Shown in pieces: positions 35,721 to 44,402 of a DNA stretch of 64,000 nucleotides. Within the stretch, counting starts at the first letter, position 1, and the number at the start of each line of letters is the position of its first letter. The notes beneath the pieces are model-generated. The model made no database searches, had not been told where the DNA came from, and worked only from the letters and a program-made list of their open reading frames with translations. Origin of the DNA: Verrucomicrobiales bacterium (GTDB lineage Bacteria; Verrucomicrobiota; Verrucomicrobiia; Verrucomicrobiales; DEV007); the NCBI GenBank assembly GCA_029213265.1, contig JARGNG010000001.1:251665-315664 (forward strand), read 5' to 3'. The position numbers and the translations under genes were made by a program.

Positions 35721-38700
35721 TTAATTGCGCGTCATCACTTCATCCAGATTCAGCAGGAGGCTCGCGACGACGGTCCAGGCGGCGTGCTGGTCTGCGGGTA
35801 GCGATTCGTCGCGTTCAGAGTCGCCGGTGCCGAGAAGGGTGCCGGCCTTCTCCTGATCAGCGCCGAATTTTTTCAATCCGGCTTGGTAGACGTCGAGCAG
35901 TTCGACGAGCTCTCCGCTCTCCGGCCTTCTCGCGGTAGCCAACTCGAAGGCCCAGCTCGCTCTGGCTTCTTCGTTTTCTCCACCTTCCTTCAGAACTCGC
36001 TCCGCGAGATGGCGGGACGCCTCGATCATCTGGACGTCATTCATTGCGGCCAGAGCCTGAAGCGGCGTATTCGTGATGGGGCGCTGAACGACGCAGGTCT
36101 CGCGATTCGGAGCGTCAAAGATGACCATGGCGGGCGGCGGGGAAGAACGTTTCCAGTAGGTGTAGAGGGTGCGGCGGAAGAGCTTGTCCCCTTTGTCCTG
36201 CGCGAACTTGGGATTTCCCCCGAGGGAAACTTCGGCCCAGAGTCCGGGTGGCTGATAGGGCTTCACTCCGGGGCCGCCGGCGGTCTTGACAAGAAGTCCG
36301 CTCAGGGCCAGCGCGTTGTCGCGGATCATTTCGGCGGCGAGGCGGGGCCGGGAGGCGCGGGCGAAAAAGCGGTTTTCCGGATCGTGCTCGAGATCCTGCG
36401 GCCCGAGATTGGAGGACTGGCGATAGGTGCGGGAAAGAACGATCTGCCGAATCATGCGTTTGGTCTCCCATCCGCTTTCGCGAAAATCCACGGCAAGCCA
36501 GTCGAGAAGTTCGGGGTGAGTCGGGAATTCTCCCTGGGCACCGAAGTCGGAGGGGGTCCGGACAATTCCGTGGCCGAAGAACAGTTGCCAGAGCTGGTTC
36601 ACGGCAACGCGGGAGGTGAGGGGGTGGTCATCCGAGAAAAGCCATTGCGCCAGCCCCAGTCGGTTTTTCGGGGCCTCTTCAGGCTGGGGGGGGAGAATTG
36701 CCGGTGTCCCGACGGGGATCGCTTCCTCCTCGCGGGGGGAGTCATACTGCCCGCGGTCGAGAATGTAGGTCATTCTCATTTTGTCCTCCGGGTTGTCTTT
36801 CATGACCATGGAGGTGGTTTTGCCGGTGAGGATCTCTCTTTTTTCCGCCTCGAACTGAAGTGCTGCGGAGCGAGCGGTGAGGTAGGCGGCGGATTGGTTG
36901 AGAAGTGCGTTTTCGGCAATGCGTTTCTGCGTGGCGTGTCGTTTTGCAGCGAGAGTGGCGGTTGCACCGGCGACGAGGTCTTTCTGCGCCCAGGTAATTT
37001 CTTCGGCCTTGAGCTCGCGATTGTAAATGTGGATGTCGTCGACCTCGCCGGGGAAATTGGCTCCCGGGGTGCGACCTCCAATTCGGAAGGGAACGTCGTT
37101 CTTGATCGTGCCGGTCAGGTTCTTGTCGCCGGTTTCGGCGTTGTGCCCGGTCAGGGCGCCGTCGATGTAAATCTTGATGCTGTCCTTCGTTCCGGCACCG
37201 TTGTAGGTGATGGCGACGTGGTGCCACTTTCCGGGCTCGAGCTTTTTCGCGGCGACTACCTTGACGGCATTATTGGGCCAGCTGTTGATGATGTGAATGC
37301 CCGGCGCGCCGCCCTGCATCCAGAAGTCGTAGCCACGGTGGGATTTGGAGACATCCATTTTGGAAAACACCGCTCCCCCCGCGTTTTGATCTTTGATTTT
37401 GATCCAGGCTGCGAGCGTGAATTTGCTCTTGTTGTCGAATTCGGTGATTCCCTCTGCTTCGAAGACATGTCCTTCGAGCTTGATTCCCCGACCGTGTTTG
37501 GCCTCGGTCGCGGGAACGAGAGTTTTTTCTCCGACTGCGTCCTTTCCGCGCACCGGCTCAAGGAGGGCCCGCCCGACGGCGTCATCAAGTGGAAAGAAAT
37601 GGAGCAGGTCCTTGACGCGATTCGCCAGGTCGGCCTCCGGTTCTTTGGACCCTTTGGCGACACCGGGTTGGAGCGCTTCGGCTCTGGCTTTCGCTGTTTT
37701 GGCGGCGGAGTCGGCGATTTTCGTTTCGACTTCACTGAGTTTGTCTTCCTCGACTTTGGTCACAACCTCCACAAACGGAGCCTGGTTTCCCTTCCGTGTC
37801 TGCATGCCAGGGTCGGTCGTGTTGTTGAAGTAGGCGTAGAACTGGTAGTATTCCCTTTGCGAAATGGGATCGTATTTGTGGTCGTGGCATTGCACGCACT
37901 CCATCGAGAGGCCGAGCCAGACATTGGAGGTTGTTTTGACCCGGTCGGCGACGTAGCTGACTCGCAGCTCCTCCGGAATGGCCCCGCCTTCGTCCGAGCT
38001 CGGGTGATTGCGATTGAAACCCGAGGCGATGAGCTGGGCGTTGGTGGGTTCCGGCAAAAGATCTCCGGCGAGTTGTTCGATCGAAAACTGGTCGTAGGGC
38101 TGGTTGGTGTTGTACGCGTTGACGACCCAGTCCCGCCAGGGCCACATGTCGCGAGGTCCGTCGGCATGCATCACCGAGGTGTCGCCATAGCGGGCCGCGT
38201 CCAACCACATCAGGGCCATGCGCTCGCCGAAATGCGGCGAGGCGAGGAGTCGGTCGACAACGGTCTCGTAGGCGTTTTCTGATTTGTCTTGGAGAAAGGC
38301 GTTCCGTTCTTCCGGAGTCGGGGGAAGGCCGGTGAGATCAAAGGTAATCCGGCGGAGCAGGGTGCGGCGGTCCGCCTCGGGGGAGGGAGCTACGTTTTCC
38401 CCGGTCAGTTCCGAGAGAACGAACCGGTCGATCGGATTCTGAATTTCTTTTTCCCATTCCGGCTTCACCGATGGCGGTTTCAGTTTTCCAGGGGCGGTGA
38501 ACGACCAGTGTTCGGTCCATTCGGCCCCGCCTTCGATCCATTTCCGAATTAGCTCGACTTCCTTTTTCGAGAGCGGTTTCTTCACCTTGGGCGGAGGCAT
38601 CACTTCGTCAGGATCGTCTGAAATGATACGATGCCAGGATTCGCTTTTCTCGATGCTCCCCGCAACGAAGGCCGTGAAGCCGTCCTTGTCGGCGAAGGCA

Positions 38701-38885
38701 TCCGATTTGAGATCGAGGCGGAGCTTGGCCTTTCGATGCTCTTCATCGGGACCATGGCAAAAGAAGCACTTGTCGGAAAGGATGGGGCGAATATCGCGCG
38801 CGAAATCGACTTCCTCTCCCAAAAGAGGAGAGGCCGGGAGAATCGCGATGGATGCGAGGAAAAGGAGGTGCAGGAATTTTCCCAT
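35721..38885 (-). CDS. Planctomycete-type cytochrome / LamG / DUF1553 protein
   Basis: 1054 residues. Signal peptide (1-23), a cytochrome-C-like domain with heme motif CFFCHGPDE (about 40-48, PSCyt1), PSCyt2/DUF1549 (about 150-360, with MALMWLDAARYGDT and YDQFSIEQLAGDLLP), a LamG/concanavalin-like domain (about 440-640, FTLAAWIKIKDQNAGG, GKWHHVAITYNGAG), and PSD1/DUF1553 (about 770-1030, SRVAVNQLWQLFFGHGIV, SRTYRQSS, FDAPNRETCVVQRPI). Likely periplasmic and heme-binding. It is 60 bp upstream of DUF1501 and shares its strand; an operon is expected. The LamG part suggests glycan binding. Substrate unknown. Confidence 0.93.
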   Translation of the reverse strand: MGKFLHLLFLASIAILPASPLLGEEVDFARDIRPILSDKCFFCHGPDEEHRKAKLRLDLKSDAFADKDGFTAFVAGSIEKSESWHRIISDDPDEVMPPPKVKKPLSKKEVELIRKWIEGGAEWTEHWSFTAPGKLKPPSVKPEWEKEIQNPIDRFVLSELTGENVAPSPEADRRTLLRRITFDLTGLPPTPEERNAFLQDKSENAYETVVDRLLASPHFGERMALMWLDAARYGDTSVMHADGPRDMWPWRDWVVNAYNTNQPYDQFSIEQLAGDLLPEPTNAQLIASGFNRNHPSSDEGGAIPEELRVSYVADRVKTTSNVWLGLSMECVQCHDHKYDPISQREYYQFYAYFNNTTDPGMQTRKGNQAPFVEVVTKVEEDKLSEVETKIADSAAKTAKARAEALQPGVAKGSKEPEADLANRVKDLLHFFPLDDAVGRALLEPVRGKDAVGEKTLVPATEAKHGRGIKLEGHVFEAEGITEFDNKSKFTLAAWIKIKDQNAGGAVFSKMDVSKSHRGYDFWMQGGAPGIHIINSWPNNAVKVVAAKKLEPGKWHHVAITYNGAGTKDSIKIYIDGALTGHNAETGDKNLTGTIKNDVPFRIGGRTPGANFPGEVDDIHIYNRELKAEEITWAQKDLVAGATATLAAKRHATQKRIAENALLNQSAAYLTARSAALQFEAEKREILTGKTTSMVMKDNPEDKMRMTYILDRGQYDSPREEEAIPVGTPAILPPQPEEAPKNRLGLAQWLFSDDHPLTSRVAVNQLWQLFFGHGIVRTPSDFGAQGEFPTHPELLDWLAVDFRESGWETKRMIRQIVLSRTYRQSSNLGPQDLEHDPENRFFARASRPRLAAEMIRDNALALSGLLVKTAGGPGVKPYQPPGLWAEVSLGGNPKFAQDKGDKLFRRTLYTYWKRSSPPPAMVIFDAPNRETCVVQRPITNTPLQALAAMNDVQMIEASRHLAERVLKEGGENEEARASWAFELATARRPESGELVELLDVYQAGLKKFGADQEKAGTLLGTGDSERDESLPADQHAAWTVVASLLLNLDEVMTRN

Positions 38886-39027
38886 AGGGATTCACTGTAT
38901 CAGCAATCATCGAAGCGGGAATGGTACGTGATTGCAGGCGGAATTGTTGCGTAAGATTAGCATTTCATGAAGAGAAGTCCCTTTCGCGCGGTGGACAGTT
39001 TCCATGCTTTGCGATACGCTTTTCGTC

Positions 39028-39561
39028 ATGAGAACTCTAATTCCTCTTTTTCTTATCGCAGTAGCCTTGCCGCTTTCCTCCACCCGGGCTCAAGACGTTA
39101 CTCCTGATGGAGCGCAGCCGGGGATTCATGGATACTGGGAGGTCATTACAGCGAGTGGTCGCTGGGTCGCCCGGATTGATCAGATCGCTTCCGTCAGCGA
39201 GCACGAATATGTGATTGATAATGCGGTCCGGGTTTATGAGTGCACCATCGATACGGACGGAAGCCAGGTCGCTCGTTTTTACTACATCGAGCCGGTCACC
39301 GACAGCTCCTCGATCACGACAGGAAGCGCGACGATCAGCCGTCTGAAGGACATGGCCAATCGGGCTTCGGACAAACTGGGGACGGGCGATATTGATAACC
39401 TTGTCACCAAGCACTATCCCGATACGACCCACGCCAAGACCTCCGAATACCGCATGAAAAACAAAGCGACGATCGGACAAATTTACGATCATGTCCGCAA
39501 AGTCTGGGCTGAGGAAAAAGGTCGCGGCGGGCAGAACCAGTTGATCATCCGGGGCGGCTAG
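39028..39561 (+). CDS. Secreted hypothetical protein
   Basis: 177 residues from ATG 39028. Signal peptide 1-21 (LIPLFLIAVALPLSSTRA). The mature part begins GIHGYWEVITASGRWVARIDQIASVSEHEYVID, a lipocalin-like or DUF-type beta pattern, and ends in a helical Lys/Arg-rich stretch (QIYDHVRKVWAEEKGRGG). Not recognised. The upstream in-frame ATG at 39004 would put eight polar residues before the signal. Divergent from the DUF1553 gene. Confidence 0.7.
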   Translation: MRTLIPLFLIAVALPLSSTRAQDVTPDGAQPGIHGYWEVITASGRWVARIDQIASVSEHEYVIDNAVRVYECTIDTDGSQVARFYYIEPVTDSSSITTGSATISRLKDMANRASDKLGTGDIDNLVTKHYPDTTHAKTSEYRMKNKATIGQIYDHVRKVWAEEKGRGGQNQLIIRGG

Positions 39562-39706
39562 ATTATCACCGTGAATTTTCACGAATGGGCCGCAGATCGA
39601 ACGGTAAGCAGCTTGTGCAATTTTGTTGTCATTCGTGAGAGCGAAGCGAATTCCTTTTTGCCACTGACCTGACTTTTTTGGGAGCAGCCCATTCTACTTC
39701 ACCGAT

Positions 39707-40744
39707 ATGAAATACCGAGAAATTCCGCAAACCGATCTCAATGTCAGTCTCATCGGCCTCGGCACGATGACCTGGGGCGAGCAAAATACCGAGACTGAGG
39801 GGCATGAGCAGATGGACTACGCCGTTGAGCGCGGCGTCAATTTTTTCGACACCGCGGAGATGTATCCGGTTCCTCCGATGGCAGAGACAGCGAATGAAAC
39901 GGAGCGCATCATCGGCACCTGGTTCGCGGATCGGAAAAATCGGGATCAGGTCATTCTTGCGACGAAGGTCGCTGGACCGGGGCCTCACATCACTCATATT
40001 CGCGGAGGCTCGCGCCTCAACCGGGAGCACATCACGCAGGCGGTAGAGGGCAGCCTGAAGCGGCTCCAGACCGACTATATCGATCTGTATCAGCTCCACT
40101 GGCCCGACCGGCCGGTGCCCCTTTTCGGAACGCGGGACTATTCGCCGCCGAAGGAGTCCGATCCCGTTCCGATTGAGGAAACACTGCGAGTTCTGGCCGA
40201 TCTGATCGCAGAAGGGAAAATTCGTCACATCGGCCTTTCGAATGAAACTCCGTGGGGAGCGATGAAATTTCTTCAAGTCGCAGAGTCGCAGGGATTACCG
40301 CGGATGGTGACGATCCAGAACTCCTACAGTCTCCTCAATCGCACTTTTGACAGTGGGCTGTCCGAGGTGTGTGAAGAGGAGGGCATGCGTTCGCTGCCCT
40401 ATTCGCCGCTCGCCTTCGGTCGTCTTTCAGGAAAATACCGGAACGGAGCGAAGCCGGAAGGTGCCCGCATTACCCTGTGGGAACGGTTCGCCCGCTACAA
40501 CGGTCCCAGCAGTGATGCGGCCATCGAGGAGTATTTCCGGATCGCTGATGAGGCGGGGCTGGATCTTGCCCAGATGAGTCTGGCCTGGATCAATCAGCGC
40601 CATCACGTCGCGAGCAATTTAATTGGAGCAACGACGATGGAGCAGCTCAAAGCGAACATCGACAGTGTCGATATCGAGTTACCGGGGGAGGTGCGAAAAG
40701 CGATCGATACGGTGCATCACCGCTACCCGAATCCGTGTCCGTAG
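39707..40744 (+). CDS. Aldo/keto reductase, Tas-like
   Basis: 345 residues. NADPH-dependent reductase of the AKR superfamily. Seen: the catalytic Asp/Tyr region NFFDTAEMYPVPPMAE (about residue 46-61), a Lys in ILATKVAGPG (about 86), QTDYIDLYQLHWPDRPVPLFG (His, about 127-147), and the C-terminal cofactor-binding IGATTMEQLKANID. The length and the long loop after TAEMYP match Tas, which can complement tyrosine auxotrophy in E. coli. Single gene; the 145-bp upstream gap contains a 9-bp inverted pair (TCACGAATG at 39579 and 39630). Confidence 0.92.
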   Translation: MKYREIPQTDLNVSLIGLGTMTWGEQNTETEGHEQMDYAVERGVNFFDTAEMYPVPPMAETANETERIIGTWFADRKNRDQVILATKVAGPGPHITHIRGGSRLNREHITQAVEGSLKRLQTDYIDLYQLHWPDRPVPLFGTRDYSPPKESDPVPIEETLRVLADLIAEGKIRHIGLSNETPWGAMKFLQVAESQGLPRMVTIQNSYSLLNRTFDSGLSEVCEEEGMRSLPYSPLAFGRLSGKYRNGAKPEGARITLWERFARYNGPSSDAAIEEYFRIADEAGLDLAQMSLAWINQRHHVASNLIGATTMEQLKANIDSVDIELPGEVRKAIDTVHHRYPNPCP

Positions 40745-40888
40745 GGTGCTTGGATTGCGACTCTAATTTGCGAAAGAGGAGGTCAAAAAGCTCGATCGGG
40801 CCATGTTTTTCTACGCATTTCTCTGATGCCGATACGTCAGAGATGGGGTATCTTAATTCGGTCCCACTCGGGAATTTGTGAACCTGCC

Positions 40889-41659
40889 ATGTTCCGCCTC
40901 CTAGCCATATATTTTGTGATTTTTCCCGCCCTGCTGCTTTGCGCTCAGGATGGTGGGGAATTCCATGAATTCACGGATAAAAAGGGATCCAAGATCTACG
41001 CGATGCTTCTCGGAGTTTCCGAAGACAACAGGATGATGAAGATCCGACGCGAAGATGGACAGGAGTTCGAATCCGAGATCAACGTGCTTTGTCTCGACGA
41101 TCAACAGTTCATCAAGGCCTGGATGAAAAAGAAACCGATGCTGACGGCTGGCGATTATCGCATTGAGCTGTCGATTGCGAAAAAGGCGGGGGAAACGGAA
41201 CGTCGCAAGGGAAACGGTTCCTCCTACTCTTACGTGCAACGATTCTCCAGTTTTGAAGTTACGGTGCAGAATTTGTCCCGGGAAACCCTTCCTTCGACAC
41301 GACTGGAGTATGTCATTCTCTGGGATGACCAGTTGGTCATTTACCAGGCATCGGATGGTGACTGGACCTACCGGGCTGCGGATGAAGAAGACGAAACGAT
41401 CGTAAAAGTGAAGGGGGAAATCCCTCTGCCGGCGATTCCGTTCAACCGTGAAGAAATTGTCACCACCTCAGAATTCGAAATCAACCAGTTGCTTCTCTCC
41501 GGCGATGTCTACCGCGAAGATGAGCCTTTCGGCATCTACGCCCGTGTCGTAACCGATTCGGGAGTCGTTCTTGCGGAAGCCCGGGTCGGCACGTCCGAAG
41601 TCGACAAGGTCGGGTGGGAGGATGCCATCGCCTTCAATGATCCTGAAAAGCGCGATTGA
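40889..41659 (+). CDS. Secreted protein with SHD1-like N-terminal domain
   Basis: 256 residues. Signal peptide about 1-20 (LAIYFVIFPALLLCAQ). The mature N-terminus EFHEFTDKKGSKIYAMLLGVSEDNRMMKIRREDGQEFESEINVL resembles the SLA1-homology (SHD1) unit common in secreted planctomycete and verrucomicrobial proteins: a short beta module with F/W-TDxxG. The rest (about 75-250) is beta-rich (RFSSFEVTVQNLSRE, LEYVILWDDQLVIYQ) and not recognised. I start at ATG 40889; the open frame from 40826 would precede the signal. No operon partner is evident; leuB begins 50 bp downstream. Confidence 0.7.
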   Translation: MFRLLAIYFVIFPALLLCAQDGGEFHEFTDKKGSKIYAMLLGVSEDNRMMKIRREDGQEFESEINVLCLDDQQFIKAWMKKKPMLTAGDYRIELSIAKKAGETERRKGNGSSYSYVQRFSSFEVTVQNLSRETLPSTRLEYVILWDDQLVIYQASDGDWTYRAADEEDETIVKVKGEIPLPAIPFNREEIVTTSEFEINQLLLSGDVYREDEPFGIYARVVTDSGVVLAEARVGTSEVDKVGWEDAIAFNDPEKRD

Positions 41660-41682
41660 TATACTTTTTCGGCTTGCGATGA

Positions 41683-42816
<1,134 letters not shown>

Positions 42817-42971
42817 CCCGTGATTTTCTACCCGGGCAAAAGCTGTGGCTTCCGATCGTCATTCGCATTCATCTTATGCGGCGCAAGCGGCCCTGTTTCC
42901 GTTTCGATTGGCGGCTGGAAGCCACTGCTTCTGCCTCCCCGGCAGGCCTGAAATCTGATGCTTCATGACAT

Positions 42972-43002
42972 AACAGGGTTGACTCAGGGACCGAACCCTG
43001 TT
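42972..43002. repeat. AACAGGGTT hairpin repeat, copy 3
   Basis: AACAGGGTT (42972-42980) and AACCCTGTT (42994-43002) form a perfect 9-pair stem with a 13-base loop. Its 3' arm ends 12 bp before the pyrF ATG, so it is in the transcript leader of pyrF and between leuB and pyrF. Confidence 0.65.
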
Positions 43003-43014
43003 GAGTCGTGAGAG

Positions 43015-43797
43015 ATGACATACGCCGCGACATTGCAGCAACGAATTGACGAAACCGGCAGCGCACTGTGCGTCGGGATCGACCCCCGGCCGGATCTTCA
43101 CGACTCCGTAGCCGCGATCGAGTCTTTTTGCGAAAAAGTAATCGGGGAAACCGCGGAGTTTGCGGCCGTTTTCAAACCGAATATTGCCTACTTCGAAGCG
43201 CTCGGGGTGGAAGGGTATGCAATGATGGATCGCCTCATCGGGAAAATGAAGCAATCCGGCGTCCCCATTGTTCTCGACGCCAAGCGCGGCGACATCGGGA
43301 CGACCCAGGAGCACTATGCGAAGGGATATTTTGAAAACTGGGATGTCGATGCCGTGACGCTCAGCCCCTACATGGGCTTTGACTCGGTGGAGCCATTTCT
43401 CCAATACCCCGGTAAGGGTGTCTATCTGCTTGGTGTGACCTCCAACGCAGGAGCTGCGGATCTGGAAACGCACGATCTGGCAGATGGGCGGAAAGTCTTC
43501 GAACTCGTCGGTGATATGGCCGGTCGGGCTGCGGATTCTCCGGCAGGAGAGGGGAGCATCGGGCTGGTCCTCGGACTGACGAATGTTTCCGATGACGTCC
43601 TTGCCCGAATGCCGGATGTCCCGCTCCTGATTCCCGGGCTCGGAGCGCAGGGAGGCGATCTGGAGACGCTGCGAGGTGCCAATCGTTCGGCCCCCAGTGT
43701 CATCAACGTATCCCGCGGAATTCTCTACGCCGACGACCACCTCACCTTTACTGAAAAAGCCAAAGACTATGCGAATCGAATTGCCAGCATCGCCTGA
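43015..43797 (+). CDS. pyrF: Orotidine-5'-phosphate decarboxylase, type 2
   Basis: 260 residues. Final step to UMP. The catalytic Asp-Lys cluster is in VLDAKRGDIGTTQEHYAKGYF (about 85-105). The length and the ALCVGIDPRPDLHD start put it in the longer bacterial/mycobacterial class of OMP decarboxylases. GVYLLGVTSNAGAADLE and PGLGAQGGDLETL, the phosphate-binding loop, are intact. It overlaps pyrE by 29 bp, so the two are cotranscribed and probably translationally coupled. A repeat hairpin sits just upstream of the GAGAG ribosome-binding site. Confidence 0.95.
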   Translation: MTYAATLQQRIDETGSALCVGIDPRPDLHDSVAAIESFCEKVIGETAEFAAVFKPNIAYFEALGVEGYAMMDRLIGKMKQSGVPIVLDAKRGDIGTTQEHYAKGYFENWDVDAVTLSPYMGFDSVEPFLQYPGKGVYLLGVTSNAGAADLETHDLADGRKVFELVGDMAGRAADSPAGEGSIGLVLGLTNVSDDVLARMPDVPLLIPGLGAQGGDLETLRGANRSAPSVINVSRGILYADDHLTFTEKAKDYANRIASIA

Positions 43798-44371
43798 AGA
43801 AACCATCGAACTGCTCAAAGACTACGGAGCGGTGGAGCAGGGCCACTTTATTCTCGCGAGCGGAAATCACTCCGCCTACTACGTGAAAAAGGGCAAGTTG
43901 GTGCAGCATCCCTTTGAGCTGCAGAAAATGATTGAGCAGCGCATCGATGCGATGAAGGCCCTCGGGCCAATTGATGTCGTCCTCAGCCCGGCGATGGGTG
44001 GCGTTCCCGTGGGCCAGCAAGTCGGGTTGGCGGTTCACGCCCGGACGATCTATGCGGAGCGGAATGCGGAAACGAACGAGCTGGAGCTCAAACGGGGATT
44101 TGAAATCAATCCGGGAGAACGTCTTCTCCTTGTTGAGGATGTGATTACGACAGGAGGAACGCTCCTCGAATTGACCGATTTTATCACCTCCCGGGGCGGC
44201 GAAGTCGCGGGTGTGTTTGTGGTCGTAAATCGTTCCGGTAAAGACAAGGTCGGCGATTTCCCCGTTGTTTCCTGCATGGAGATCCAGTTCCCGGTCTACG
44301 CGCCGAATGAAATTCCCGAAGATCTTGCGGCAATCCCTGCGGTAAGACCAGGAACGAAGCGCGTCGAGTGA
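43769..44371 (+). CDS. pyrE: Orotate phosphoribosyltransferase
   Basis: 200 residues. Joins orotate and PRPP to make OMP, the substrate of pyrF upstream. Seen: HFILASGNHSAYYVKKGKL (about 22-40), PAMGGVPVGQQVG, ARTIYAERNAE, and the PRPP-binding loop LLVEDVITTGGTLLE (about 121-135). Starts at ATG 43769 inside the last codons of pyrF in another frame. The order pyrF-pyrE gives the last two steps of UMP synthesis from one transcript. It converges with the beta-helix gene. Confidence 0.95.
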   Translation: MRIELPASPEETIELLKDYGAVEQGHFILASGNHSAYYVKKGKLVQHPFELQKMIEQRIDAMKALGPIDVVLSPAMGGVPVGQQVGLAVHARTIYAERNAETNELELKRGFEINPGERLLLVEDVITTGGTLLELTDFITSRGGEVAGVFVVVNRSGKDKVGDFPVVSCMEIQFPVYAPNEIPEDLAAIPAVRPGTKRVE

Positions 44372-44402
44372 CGAAGCGGGGTTGACTCCGATCTGGACCG
44401 CT

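Noticed and set aside
35883..38282. Open frame of 799 codons on the plus strand.
   Set aside because: It is antisense to the DUF1553 protein, has no known domain, and its Gly/Phe/Val-rich composition is what a complement of a GC-rich coding strand gives.
39579..39638. Inverted pair TCACGAATG/CATTCGTGA before the aldo/keto reductase gene.
   Set aside because: The spacer is 42 bases and no terminal T run follows, so neither operator nor terminator can be claimed.
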